The notes: generated from the sequence alone by a model not told the origin. 64,000 nucleotides of DNA from Larix kaempferi (GCA_027924585.1 BSBM01001138.1:7240001-7304000), one strand, 5' to 3'; shown: positions 1-11,530, counted from the first letter of the stretch. Numbers and translations: made by a program.

Positions 1-1317
1 CTTACTTCTAGACCCGTGGGCCACCCGCGTGGTGCTTGCACTGACAGTCGCGGTTATTTCCTGAGTTTTTAGGTTTTATGTTAAGGTTTGAGCTTGAGGT
101 CTATACTTTGTTGATGAAAGTATTCTTTGTTCATTTATGGACCATTTATACCTGTCTGTAGGTTCATACTGAGTTTTCTTGCCTCTTTTTGAGATTTTTT
201 TTTTTTCTTTGGTTTGCTTGTTGGACATACCTAGGTATTTCAAATCCATTTTGTGTTTGGTTGACGCTTGGATATTTCCTTTTATGGTCACTGGTTTGTG
301 GAAGGGAAGTCTGATATATTCTTTGATTCTATGATTTCTCCTTTATGTCAGTTGATTACATAGTGTCTCTTTACCAAACTTAATTACTTCTTGCTTTCTG
401 GAAGAATTTTTTGGGTTTGTTATCTTCAGAAGTCTTGTTAGGGTAGATTTTCTGAGTTTTATAGGTCTAAGTACAGTCATTTATACTTTCATTGTATCGT
501 GTTCTTGTCTTGTTTATGCTTATTTGCCATTTATTTCATTAAAGAGAAAACCAAAAGAGCAAGTACTTTCTTTAAGCAAGAGTATTTCTTTTTCTAGATT
601 TTAGTTGTATATGATAACTCTTTGAAAAAGTAAAAAACATTTTTTAGATTTTAGGTTTACTTTCCAAGTTTAATTTTGAAAATATAAGCGAAAAGAAATT
701 TGTGAAAAGAATTTGCATTTTACATGCTTTGTTTTTTCAATTGTAACCATCTTGCACACAATCACTCCTTTCTGAGTAAGTAAAAGCCATAAAAAGAACA
801 TTTTAAATTAAAATTTATTAGTAAATTTTCTTTCTAGGGAACACACACCAACTAGCTTAGGCTAGGGTTTTGGATCAAATCATCTTAAACTATCCAAAAC
901 CATTTTTAGCTCAAAATCGTAGTGAATTATCTTTAGGTAAATCCACCTTTGTGGAAGGTGTGTCAAGAAGCTCCACTCGAAGTGGATTTAAGCACGAGGT
1001 CGTGTGAGGTTTATTAGTTGGGGATACCCCCCTCCCCCCCGCTTCTCAATCGAGCATCTACCAGGACTGATACATGTACGGGGATCCACTAGTAACTTGT
1101 GTGCTTTTGGATTTCGGGCTTAGTCACCTTGCCCATGCGTGTTAGTTTGACCTGCGACTGTCCCCCGAGACTCATTTTGAATTGATGGTATCCTTAGTAT
1201 CTTGACCAACAGGACTCTACACAGGTGTGAGTGAAAGCATATTTTCACTTCACCTAGGACAAATCTGGGCGAAAATCCTTTGCAGCTCTTTGGGAAGGTG
1301 GTTGGGTGATTCCAGCA
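1..1317 (+). repeat. Non-coding 5' region of the Tat-like element, possibly LTR plus leader
   Basis: No coding frame is recognisable here. The segment ends in a CA dinucleotide immediately before a PBS-like stretch, which would be the right place for the end of a 5' LTR. The only prominent compositional feature is a C-rich run near 1029-1040. No second copy of this sequence is visible elsewhere in the window, so calling it an LTR is inference. It could equally be untranslated leader. Confidence 0.35.
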
Positions 1318-1318
1318 C

Positions 1319-1345
1319 TTGGCCCCATCGTGAATGTATTGTGGA
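1319..1345 (+). other. Degenerate primer-binding-site-like stretch
   Basis: The sequence begins TTGGCCCCATCGTG right after a CA. It resembles the TGGCGCC-type primer sites of plant Tat/Athila elements, with substitutions. The downstream distance to gag is plausible. The match is loose and is offered only as a marker for the possible LTR edge. Confidence 0.3.
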
Positions 1346-1533
1346 CCCCAAATAACTGTTCTTCATTACTCCACTTGCTTGTTCTAGGCCCTAATCATCC
1401 CAGACTTCCCTTTGGGAGACTATATGTTTGCTTGGTCTGGATCACTATAGGAAATTTTGTAGCGGTGTGCTCTGTGTTTATCATAGTTCTAGCGACCCCT
1501 AGGTTTATTGTATAGAACATTTTTGTTGTAATT

Positions 1534-3560
1534 GTGGAGGAACAACCTCCTTGTAGGTCAAGAAGGTTGAGAAACCTTCCTGCACTCACAGTGGAGCCTC
1601 CACCGCCACCTCAGTGGTGCAGAACAGATTCAAGTGGTTCTTGTGAACTAACTGGAACAACTGGAACACCTAGAGAACCTCAACTCATTTCCGAAACTTC
1701 ATCGGTTCCACAGATCATCGAGGTTGAATATTTTCCAACATAATACTTTGAAAGACACTTCAACACTCCCTTAACTGGACCAAACGATCCTTTGCTAGAA
1801 AGAGTTTTTTCTTTAGGACTACATGAGTTAAGTGTATATAGATTTACACCTGGACTTAATATGGATAATATAGGAGATGGATCGGGAGCTCCACATACTC
1901 CCACATCAGCTATCAGACCTAGAGGTTTTTCTCCTCCACACATTAATACCCCGGTATCGAGCTCGTTGCAGATGCCTTCTGCTCCGAGCACCTCTTGGTT
2001 ACACTGAGTTTTCACTGAAATCTCCTCCTTTTGGATACACTATTGGTTCATCCAATATTCATGTTTCAGGGATACCTACGGTACCATATACATCGTCCCC
2101 TTTCATCCACAGTTCCAGGTTAATCCCAGCTCATATCCTTTCAATCAAGGTTTTCCTTGGCATGGAGGGCATATTGCTCCTTCTGCACCGTTTGTGGGCT
2201 CAATTCCTACCCCTTCTATTGTACAAATACCGAGTTTCAATCCCTTTACAGTCTTTAATGTTCATTCTTCAAATGTTCAAACTTCAAATGTGACTATAGG
2301 GAGTGTTCCTTTTTCACTTTTTGGTGGAGGATGTAATGACACTTATACTCCACTCGGAAGTACTTACTCTCAACCGCAATGGACTGGGACACAAGGAAGT
2401 AATCCACTATATTATGGCTGGAGCAATTTACAAAACACTTTTTCACTGCAACCGATGGCTAGGGGAAACCCCAACCAAACTTATGGGAGTCATGGTTTCG
2501 GTAGTTCTCCTTGCTAGATTCCTCAAAATCAAATGCCATCGGCGAGGCCTCGCTTACCTTTTCTGGAAACCTTGAATTTTCCAGATCTTTCAAAATTAAT
2601 GAATGACCCAATGCGACATAATCTTGCTTGGCCTCCAATCCAAACCAAACTCCCTTTAGACATTCCAAAGTTTGAAGGAAAAACTAGTGAAGACCCAGGG
2701 GACCATGTCATGCCATTTCATCTGTGGTGCTCCTCGAACTCGCTAAATGATGACTTGATTCATTTGAATCTCTTTCAAATAACCTTGACTAGTGTTGCAT
2801 CCAAATGGTTTATCGAGTTACCGACCACATCTTATAACAATTTTGTGATTTGGCGATAGTTTTCCAGAATCATTTCCAGCTTCCCGTTCGTTATGATGCC
2901 GGTAAGGATATTCTATCTACCTTTAGACAGAACAAAGCCACTCATTTATCTAACCATAATCAGGAGTGGAGAAGACGGAAACGACTCATTAAAGTTGAGA
3001 TTCCCTCGAAATTTCTATCAGATTGGTTTTTGAAATCACTATTACCTTACATCTCTAAAGATGTATCGACTTCTGGGGTTACTTCTGAGGAAGAAGCCAT
3101 TTTAAGGACCCAACAACTTGACTTGATTTATGCTCAGTCTGGGATCCTTTATGAAATCATTCTAGATGGGCCTAGGTCAAACATTGATCTTTGCAAACCT
3201 AAACCTGGACCACATGTTGATGAGCATTGTAGGTTCAGGGGACTCATCCGCATTAGAAGCTTTGAATAAGCAGGTTCATGCACTCTCTATAAATCATTAT
3301 GCTGCGGAAGAAACTATGGTTGCATCCTCCCCTTCACAAATGGAAACTGTAAAAAATGTGCAGTCAAATCAAAATGGTTCTCGGCAACCCAACAATAAGA
3401 AAAAGGGAAAGAAAGGGGAAGGAAACCAACAAAATCCCAAAACCACTGAAAATGTCGAGGAGGGCAAGCGAGAAAATAAGAAGGTGAAGTTTCCTTGCAC
3501 ACATTGTAAAGATGATCATCTCACTCATTAATGTCCTCTAATGGATGAAGCTCGGAAGTT
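1534..3560 (+). pseudogene. gag pseudogene of the Tat-like element
   Basis: The frame opens with MEEQPPCRSRRLRNLPA, a basic N-terminus. A stop at about 1741 interrupts it, and later frame changes follow. The capsid core is clear at 2518-2859, containing the blocks WPPIQTKLPLDIPKFEGK and FHLWCSSNSL. After a stop near 2857 the sequence continues in a shifted frame at 2850-3250, and then at 3166-3531. The nucleocapsid zinc knuckle (CTHC, then H, then C, at about 3494-3533) has a stop codon inside it. Gag would package element RNA into virus-like particles. At least three disabling changes are seen. Confidence 0.8.
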
Positions 3561-3910
3561 GTTAAGTCAAAAGAAATCGGTTGTCCTGAAGGATCCTTTT
3601 CCCAAAGGAAAAAGCCCAGCTTCTGGAAACTCTAATACTGGGGGCACTCTGTGTGCCACATAGGTTGATCAATCCTACATCAATATGGTTAACTCACATG
3701 CTTTATTGCAAATGAGATCCAGGAATTATACCCCGGACATGCAGCAGAAAGACAAAGAAATCTATGAGTAATATGTTCCTATTCATGTAGATAGACCTAC
3801 AGATCCTATGTCGAATATACCGAAAGGTGTCTACAAACAGAAAACGCACAACCCTAATGCACAGGACACTCCAAACTAATTAGTTGTAGAGGACCTAGCC
3901 CAAACACCAT

Positions 3911-4360
3911 GTGCTATGTCCATTCCAGAAGTTCTGCAAAGTTCCCATCGCACGAAATGCACTTCTAGTGGAAATAGGCAGTATGGATTTGTCAAATATG
4001 CTAGCTATATTTGATATTTCAAATTTCAAACCTCGGTTTCCCTATCACGCGGTCTTCCAAATCGAAGTAGTCCATGGTTCAAAAACCATTGGACGAACGG
4101 TATTAGATGAAGGTGCATCAACGTGCGTAATGTCTATCTCTTGTTAGCAATCCCTAGGCTCTCCAGAGTTATCCCCTTCGGTTACATTACTTACCGCTTT
4201 TGATGGGATATCCTTCTATTTGCATGGAATCTTACCCTCATTTGAGATCGATATTGTAGGTAAGGTAGTGTTAGTAGAGGTGGAAGTTGTAGATGCTTCT
4301 CTCGACTACAATTTTTTGTTGGGAAAAAGTTGGACGTATGCAATGCAAGCCATTCCTTCG
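3911..4360 (+). pseudogene. Aspartic protease pseudogene of the Tat-like element
   Basis: The active-site region reads VLDEGASTCVMS (about 4101-4137). This is the D-E-G-A-S form of the retropepsin D-[S/T]-G-A motif found in this element group. A stop at about 4146 breaks the frame. The second half (HGILPSFEIDIVGK through DYNFLLGKSWTYAM) continues in the next open stretch, which starts at 4220. The protein would cleave the gag-pol precursor. Family identity is confident; function is lost. Confidence 0.75.
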
Positions 4361-5434
4361 TCCGTTTTTTGGGTGCTTATGTTCCCCCATGAAGGAAAGA
4401 TTGCCACGATTGACCAACTATCCTATGCCTGGAAAAACAACACAACTCCTTCAGATTCTAATATCCCATGGATTGATCAATCACATCCACCTAATGAGAG
4501 TTTAGGAGTAGGTATGTACTCATCTTTGATGGGCACCTTTGATTTACCTACTCCTATGAATTATATTGGTTCAACGAGTAACGCTAATGTATTATCCAAG
4601 GAAGTCTTCACTGTTGTTCAAACAACTGATCCTTGGATCCTTCCTACTCCAAAGGAACCAATTGTGCCCCTATCCATTGCAGAAGTGACTTATCAAGCAT
4701 CACAAAATGCTACGATATATTATATCTCGACTCCGTCGATCTCCATGGAGTCAGATATCGATTATGCACCTGCATGGGCAATAGACTCCACCCATTCATT
4801 CGATTTTTTAGACACAGTTTTACCATCATATGAGGCTATTCTAGAAGCCATGGTATTTCTAGATCATCCATGGGAACATATGCATCACATATCCTATTTC
4901 CTTCCAAATTTGAACAAAGTCAAGAATGGAGAGTTTTCAGTGAGACCTGGTGGAAATGTTGACTGGTCCACTAACCCTTTAACGAAACAGGGGATTTGCC
5001 CTGAAGCTAATATGGAAAATATTTCAACAACTATCCCAATCAATATTTCCATTAAACCAAATGTTGTGGAAAATATTTTCATTGGAGTGAATTGTTCTTC
5101 GCAAGAGATCAGTTTGTACACTAACTTATTTAAAGAATTTTGCGATGTTTTTTCCTGGTCATATGAGGAGATGTCGGGCATCGACCCATCTATCGTCGAA
5201 CACGTTATTATGACATATCCTAATGTGAAACCAGCTCGGCAAAAGCTTCGTCCAGTTAACCCTAGGAAATTTGTGGCCATCAAGACTGAGGTTGAAAATC
5301 TCCTCAATGTCGGCTTCATTTATCCTATTGACATGATGGAATGGGTATCTAACCCAGTCTTAGTTGATAAAAAGAAAGGTACCATACATGTATGTACATA
5401 TTTTAGGGATCTCAACAAATCCTATCCAAAATAA
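4220..5434 (+). pseudogene. Protease C-terminus, linker and reverse transcriptase N-terminus
   Basis: A 404-codon open stretch runs from the protease tail through a long linker into RT. RT begins near 5100 with a block ending FSWSYEEMSGIDPSIVEH. It continues through PARQKLRPVNP, to the substrate-binding segment VLVDKKKGTIHVCTYFRDLNKSYPK (split here into VLVDKKKG and YFRDLNKSYPK for reading). The frame then ends at a stop. The length shows that decay has been uneven along the element. Confidence 0.75.
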
Positions 5435-5830
5435 AACTATCCCACACCATTTATTAATCAAATTATCGATGCGTGTGTGGGCCATGAATTTTTTTCTTTC
5501 ATGGATGTTTTTTTAGGATATTACCTTTCTCGCGCACTCGTAACTCCTGAACTTAAGTACTCTCTCATCAATAAATTGGAATTAGCTGTTGTGTATGCCA
5601 TTAAGAGGTTGTTTCACTATATTCTATTATGAACTACCACAGTAATAGCAGAGGTCAATCCTTTCCAATATGTCTTAACCCGATGCATAATTGGGGGTAA
5701 ATTCAACAAATGGATTGTCATCTTGCAAGAATTTGATCTTACCTTTCAATTTGCTAAGTCAAAAAAATCGTTGGTGTTCGCAGAACTTATAGCTAAGTTT
5801 CCTAGTGATGTAACACGCAATGAAGAAGAT
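5435..5830 (+). pseudogene. RT/RNase H remnant with the RT catalytic core deleted
   Basis: After the stop, the frame continues with the RT block around FMDVFLGY (about 5499-5524). It then jumps directly to the end of gypsy RNase H (YLSRALVTPELKYS, then FNKWIVILQEFDL). The RT palm with its YxDD box, the thumb and the start of RNase H are absent. The fusion point lies near 5518-5525. An internal deletion is the simplest explanation. A stop near 5630 also interrupts the RNase H part. Confidence 0.75.
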
Positions 5831-5839
5831 CTGTCATTC

Positions 5840-7120
5840 CCTGATGAACACATCTTCCTCATAGCAACCTCTGATCCATGGTATGGAGATATTTTAATAT
5901 ATCTCCAGAATTTGAAGTGTCCACCAAATTTATCTAGGGAAGAACAACGAAAGCAGAGGCATCATGCCAAGAATTACCTCATTATTTCGGATACACTATA
6001 TCGACGGGAGGTAGATTCAATATTACGTCGTTGTTTGACCCTGGATGAAGCCGATTCAGTATTGAATGATGCTCACAATGGAGCCTGTGGGGGTCATCTT
6101 TCGGGGTTGGAAACAACCCAAAATATACTGCGTGTTGGGTATTTTTGGCCCACAATATTTAAAGATTGCGTGGAAGTCATGAAACACTATCGCCCGTGCC
6201 AATTTTTCACAAAGAAAATGCGAGCACATTCGGCTCCTCGTCACCCTATTGTCACAGCGGGTCCCTTCACCAAGTGGGGGATTGATTACATGGCTTGTAA
6301 CCCAGTTTCTGCTGGGGGACATCAGTACATCATCGTTGCAGTCTACTAATTTATGAAGTGGGTTGAGGCAATTCCTACTGTGAAAGCAGATGGAGAAATT
6401 GTAGCCTATTTCTTTTTATTATTTCCAGGTTCATCATACCTAAAGATATCGTCACTAATCATGGACGACATTTCTAGAACTACATGATGACTAAATTGAC
6501 CACTATGCTAGGTTTTCGGCAAGAACACTCATCTTCGTTTTATTTGCAGGCGAATGGTCAAGTTGAAGCGATCAACAAAACCTTGAAAACTATTCTTCAA
6601 CGTGCCGTCAATTCCAGTAGGTCAAATTGGCATATCATGTTGTATCCGTCTCTTTGGGAATATCGTTCTAATATCAAGACTGCTACTATTTTTTCACCAT
6701 TACAACTCGTTCACGGGCTGGAGGCAGTCACACCAATTGAATGTGAGATTCCATCATTGAAGTTGGCTATCCAACTACTACCCGAGAATTCTACTTTGGA
6801 AGAATGATTGCTTCATTTATAACATTTGGATGAGAAGCACTGTGATGCGCTCACTTCAAATGAAGCTCACAAGAATTGGGTCAAACATCAATATGACAAG
6901 TCTGTAAAACCTAGGGTTTTCTCTGAAGGAGACCTTGTTTTGGTTTATGATCAGGACAAGGATCCCTTGAGGGAAGGCACGTTCACATCTATGTGGCTTG
7001 GACCCTATATTGTTTCTAAAGTCTTGAGAAAAGGTTCATATGATTTTATGGATTATGATAGTTTTAAGCTTCCTGAGCCATAAATTGGCTCTACTTGAAA
7101 AATTATTACGCCTAGGCATG
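5840..7120 (+). pseudogene. Integrase pseudogene of the Tat-like element
   Basis: The N-terminal zinc-binding region is visible around GACGGHLSGLETTQNILR and its Cys partner near 6200, in the open stretch 5723-6349. The first catalytic Asp lies in WGIDYMA. A stop follows at 6347-6349, and the second catalytic region is scrambled by a frameshift. The catalytic Glu is seen in ANGQVEAINKTL (about 6550-6580). A C-terminal domain at 6826-7083 contains FSEGDLVLVYDQ and WLGPYIVSKVL, the GPY/F-like module. Stops at about 6805 and 7081 separate the parts. Confidence 0.8.
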
Positions 7121-7189
7121 TATAATTTTTCTTGTACTATAAATGTACATTTTTGTAGAGTTAGTTATTTTTAGACTTTGCTTATGTGT

Positions 7190-7208
7190 CTTTTGGATTG
7201 TGTTTCAG
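7190..7208 (+). promoter_or_regulatory. Splice-acceptor-like site before the RNase H-like ORF
   Basis: A pyrimidine-rich stretch ends in TTGTGTTTCAG, directly followed by the ATG of the next ORF. This is a strong plant 3' splice-site pattern and would place the ORF in a spliced subgenomic RNA. No matching donor is obvious nearby, so splicing is inferred. Confidence 0.45.
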
Positions 7209-7631
7209 ATGACAAGCGAGTGGTTTCTAGAATTCATTGATGGTGCAATTTGTCACACTCGTAACTTGGATTCAGCTACTTGGGTAATCTATTCACCCAC
7301 AAGCCAACTTGTTTCCTCCGGAGGTGCTTGTTTGGGCCCTACAATAAACAATATAGATGAATACAGTGAGGTTATTGGACTACTCAGAGATGTTATTCAC
7401 CATGGAATTTCATGTTTGGAGGTAAGACTCGATTCGCAATTAGTTGTACTTCAGTTGATGAGTGAGTATCGGGTTAGGGATCCTTCTTTGCTACATCAGT
7501 TTTTGCGAGTTAGATTGCTTGAGAGACATTTTGATTACATTTCATATCAACATATTTCAAGAAATCACAATGCATTAGCCGATGCATATGCAAATTATAT
7601 ACTTGAATGGCATTTGTATCACGCACAATAA
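7209..7631 (+). CDS. RNase H-like domain protein downstream of integrase
   Basis: The ORF has 140 codons and no disabling change. All four expected catalytic acidic residues of an RNase H fold can be placed. They are Asp in FLEFIDGA, Glu in DEYSEVIGLL, Asp in VRLDSQLVV, and Asp in HNALADAYANY. The pattern matches the archaeal/plant-type RNase H that Tat elements acquired in addition to their gypsy RNase H. It would degrade RNA in RNA-DNA hybrids during reverse transcription. I chose the ATG at 7209 because it follows a splice-acceptor-like site and starts just before the domain; an in-frame ATG at 7143 would add 22 residues unlike the domain. The open frame contrasts with the ruined gag-pol upstream. 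Confidence 0.65.
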   Translation: MTSEWFLEFIDGAICHTRNLDSATWVIYSPTSQLVSSGGACLGPTINNIDEYSEVIGLLRDVIHHGISCLEVRLDSQLVVLQLMSEYRVRDPSLLHQFLRVRLLERHFDYISYQHISRNHNALADAYANYILEWHLYHAQ

Positions 7632-7790
7632 AATAAACCATTCACACACATAACGAAAAACATGTATATAAAGCGGTACTGTATATATATATATAAGGTC
7701 CAAAAAATATATGAGTTTGAGTCAATATCTGTCAATATGTTACAATATACAAAAAGGGCATAATAGCCTCAAAAATAGATGTCACTCTCT

Positions 7791-9039
7791 CTACGAAGAG
7801 GCAGGGGCCTCATCCTGCTCTGCTAAGGCCTCCCTATAGCAAATCACTATCCTGGCTACTTTTCTAAGCAATCGGATCCATGTAGGGGGCACACCCACCA
7901 CATGTTATTGCATCTCTAGCGGCATCCACTCAATCCTGTATGTAGGAATATCATGCGTCAATTGACCCGTATTTCCCTCAATACTTTGCAGCATGGCATC
8001 AATACCACCTGGCTCAGTAGGTCTCACATATATTTTGGGATGCCCAACTAGACTTGATGGCCCCACATCTACATAATTTGCATGTTGTAAGTATTCTCAC
8101 TCATTCAAAATAAAAAATCAGATGTATATACAAAAAATATTAAAAATTAAATAACTTTAAAAAAAAATTGGTACCTATGTCTCCCAAGGCTCCTCCTGGA
8201 GGTAACATGAGCTTGGGATCTCCTTGAAAGTCCATACCAGCATAAGGGAACTGCTCGAAGTCTGGTACTTGGCGGCTCCACCACCCAAGATAGTCCTCGT
8301 CAGAGTATGATGCACTAGTCTCACCACCTCCCTGACGAAGGAAGATGTCACCCCATCGAGTCATCAGTGGTTCACGGGGGTTCAATGCTGGTAGACCCAT
8401 CCCTGGACTGAGGGTAGGGAATATCTCTCGAAGAAGGTGAATAGTATACTACCATATCCAAAGTTCTTCTTTTTCCCTGTTTTACATTCTGTCCATTGGT
8501 GTTTCATGTTCACCAACAAACCAAAGCACCAATCAAATATGACGTTGCGTATACATTCTACACTTATTTGCATATAGCTTCATGATGCCAAATGGTGTGC
8601 TGCACTTCCACCAATCCTATTTATAGTGCTAAGAATCAATTTCAGCGGGAAGCTTTCTATTTGGCCAATGGGCACCTGACTGCCACTATTTTCAATTCCG
8701 GCTATGCAATAGGTATTTACGTAGTCCTGTATGGCTAGGGCTCCAACCCATTTGAATGTACCTTTGAGGTTTACAACCTCACCTTGGAGGGATAACCCGG
8801 TTATAAAATAGATATCATCCACGATGATATCTAGCATCTCCCCTTGGAGATTGAACATGCCATGATCGGGATCCCAGTACTGCACGAGCATTTGGAGGAG
8901 GTGGGATTGCGTTCGCATGTTAGAGGTGCGGAAAAACTTGAGAAGTCCACATCTCCTCAATGCATTTAATGATAGTGGATCCCCCAAATCTAATCGATCC
9001 ATAGCTTCATGTTCTCTTTCCCTCCATGTAAGTACCGTC
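7791..9039 (-). pseudogene. Antisense plant-mobile-domain-like gene, decayed, with an intron
   Basis: Read on the - strand, 9039 to 8580 encodes a segment with HLLQMLVQYWDPDHGMF and then GEM..DDIYFITGLSLQGEVV. This fits the plant mobile domain pattern (W..ethtF..p.GEm..tleDV..l.GL...G). A stop at 8577-8579 is followed in the same frame by a block with LLVNMKHQWTECK and NFGYGSI. A frameshift near 8400-8420 leads to EPLMTRWGDIFLRQGGG. After an intron the product continues to a stop at 7791-7793, with one internal stop at 7915-7917. An acceptor-like CAATGCAG at 9047-9040 suggests further upstream exons. Plant mobile domain proteins (MAIN/MAIL family) occur as host genes and as transposon passengers. 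Family assignment is by motif and is moderately sure. Confidence 0.6.
8069..8174 (-). other. Predicted intron in the antisense PMD-like gene
   Basis: On the - strand the exon ends ATAG at 8175 and the intron starts GTACC. The intron is T-rich and ends TATGTAG at 8069. Removing these 106 bases joins two blocks in frame (phase 1): LPPGGALGDI and DVGPSSLVGHPK. Without removal the frame runs into stops. Confidence 0.5.
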
Positions 9040-9062
9040 CTGCATTGAAAACATCCATTCAT

Positions 9063-11530
9063 CCAATAGTTTTTAAATTGTTTTCTTTTTTAATTGCGCC
9101 ACCTGTGGGTTCATCTCTTACATAGAGCCGGGTACCCATGAGTATCTTTCAAGGTAACTCGCACCTTTTTCACCTACCTACGCATTTCAAAAAGGCAGAC
9201 CCGCGAGTACGCGGACCTAAAAATTTAAACTTGCTTAAAAACTTCAAAAACCCACTAAAATTCTTAAATAATGGATCAAACTTGCAAAGAAGGGAGAGAT
9301 GAGTTACCTGCAAGTAGCGGATTCTGATTTGGACTCCTGGAACGATTGCAATCAACGTTTGAAATAGTAGGTCTTTTGTCCTCTTCTCCAAATGGTAAAA
9401 TGGTAATTGTGGGTTATGTTTTGAATTTGTTACTATTTATTCAAATCTTTTTAAATTTGTACCCATTTCACTATAGTTTCAAATTGCTTTTTGTCAGTTT
9501 TCTTACTCATAATGACCTTTGTAAGTTATTTTGACTAGGTAAAAGTACAAGAAGGCACTTTTCTCACTACTGTGTTCATATTGGTGTTTTATACAAGGTT
9601 TGAATTCTTATGACATGTCGGTTAGATCAATACATTGAATCTATTTTTCGTCATTTTATGTCATTTTGATCTCCTTTGTTCACCTTGAACTGCCATTTGC
9701 TATCCATTGTCATTGATTCTTTCTAGAAACATGTTATGTCACTTGAAATCTTTGGGAACTTACACATTATACATCATTTTTCTCTTTATTCCAAGTTTCG
9801 TATGCCTATGGAGTTTTTTTCACGTTCTTGTTAGACTTCTTTAAAATTAACAAGATTATTGAGCACACTTGTCTTGTTCAGACTTGTTAAAGGAATTGAA
9901 CAGACATCCACCTAGATATAAGTTTACCCCTTTTCTAGATCTTTGTGGATTATTTACGAAAAAGGTATACTCTGGTCTTGTCGACTAGAAGAGTCCTCTC
10001 TCACGTACTTTTAAACTATTTTGGACGAGGAGGCTAACTTTACAAAAAATTACACTATGGAGTTCTTGTTTAAGTTTTTTAGACTCCTTAAAATTGAAAA
10101 CACCGGTGAGCATGAATAGATCCGGGCTCGGTATTAAAATCCACGGATCAGTATCTTATCAAGTATTAATCTATATTTTCTTCAAATTCGTTAAAACATG
10201 AAGAAAGTCTTGAGTTTCCCTCCCATGGACTTGTTAAATTACACATGGTTGGACCTATATCAAGCATTCTTCTCCCTCCTCTTCGAGCTTGTTTAAAAAA
10301 TGAAGATGGATTATTGAGTTTACTTTCTTGGACTCATTAAAATTTCACAAGAGAGACAATATTGAGACTTCTTTTCAACCTTTTCATACTCGTTAAACTA
10401 AGAAAAGATATTTAAAAAGAGAAGGGAAGGAAAATCTATGTTATTCGTTCATTATTTGGCAGCAAGTCTAAACCATCTTTGAACACAACACTTTCATGAG
10501 TCAATGGGTCTTAGTTTTCGGCTTTAGGATTTAACCTGATTTCAGAGTTGTGTTTTCCTTTGATTGGTTACTCTTATGATCAAATGAAGAATTTGTTATG
10601 TCTCCTACATGATAAGATTATATCATGTTTCCTGTCAGTCCCAAGCTTCCCACAATACTTACCTTTGGTGCTCAATGTTCAAGGATTACCCCTATTTTGG
10701 CCTTTCTGCAGTTCGTCTTGACTCCTCATGTCAGCCATCCCCTATATTAGTCTTGTTTCAACTCAATCTCTCAGTGTTCCTCGCGTGAGATGATGAAGGA
10801 TCTATTAATTCCTTCCTTCTCATAGGTCTCTTCCTATTGACATCAACACATTTTGCTCTAGGAAGTGGACTTAGAGTTTCCCAGTTAGTACCTTGAGATT
10901 TGCAGTCATCAATGGCATATTCTCTCGCTGTTGAGTTATGGGAATACATCAATGTCCATTACTTGAGATATTATTCAAGTGCTTGACTTCAAGACCTCTT
11001 ATTCACACTTGTAAGAACGTACTAGGTACCTTGGACCCCATTTTCATTATTGTTGGGTGTCCTCGCGTTTGTTAACGGTTTTTATCATTGAACGGTAATC
11101 AAACTAAATCCTCCATGTTCGACTTCAACTCCTTTTATTCGCATGGCTTAGGGTTTGTACTATCGATTCTTGGTTTGAAGACCTTGGGTTTATGATACAG
11201 TTTATTTGTTATCACCCAAGCTGTGAAAGACCAAGCCCTACTTATATTTGCTCATCATGAGACATAGATCCAGTTTGTTGCTATGGCTATGATCTCCTTT
11301 TGACATGGATCCACGCTTGTATTTCAGTGGCTATGCTATATACATCATTTCAGTTATGTATTGGAGATCATGTTCTAACATTCTGAACATCTCCTGGTAT
11401 CAAGATTGTAATTGCTCGCTGACCTTGTTTATGTTTCAGGTATTGTTTGCGACCTTGTCCCTGAGGTTCATATGCTCCTCCACTTCCTGTTTTGTAATTT
11501 ATTTAGGCCATCGTCTTCCCCTCTAACCTC
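9063..11530. other. T-rich non-coding region, probable 3' part of the Tat-like element
   Basis: No recognisable coding frame is found on either strand. From about 9829 to 10400 a short theme recurs (a GACTYRTTAAAA-like word, e.g. at 10080-10092, 10188-10197, 10231-10237, 10340-10351 and 10390-10398), with CTTTT-rich spacers. Such long untranslated 3' regions are common in Tat elements, but the assignment is inference. Confidence 0.35.

Larger units (their letters stand above)
1..9400 (+). mobile_element. Degenerate Ty3/gypsy retrotransposon, Tat-like lineage
   Basis: Reading + strand frames in order gives gag with a Tat-type capsid block, an aspartic protease, a reverse transcriptase start, gypsy RNase H, integrase, and then a separate RNase H-like ORF. 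An antisense extra gene follows. This order and the gag and protease wording fit the Tat group, which is known to carry a second RNase H and extra ORFs in some members. Every polyprotein section carries stops or frameshifts, and the RT core is missing, so the copy is dead. The left end is cut by the window, and the right boundary is unresolved because no clear LTR pair is visible. The assignment to Ty3/gypsy is secure; the lineage is by recognition of motifs. Confidence 0.8.

Noticed and set aside
1080-1098. GGGGATCCACTAGT resembles a cloning-vector polylinker.
   Set aside because: The match is short, the flanks do not continue the vector sequence, and the surrounding DNA belongs to the plant retroelement. 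Chance is more likely than contamination.
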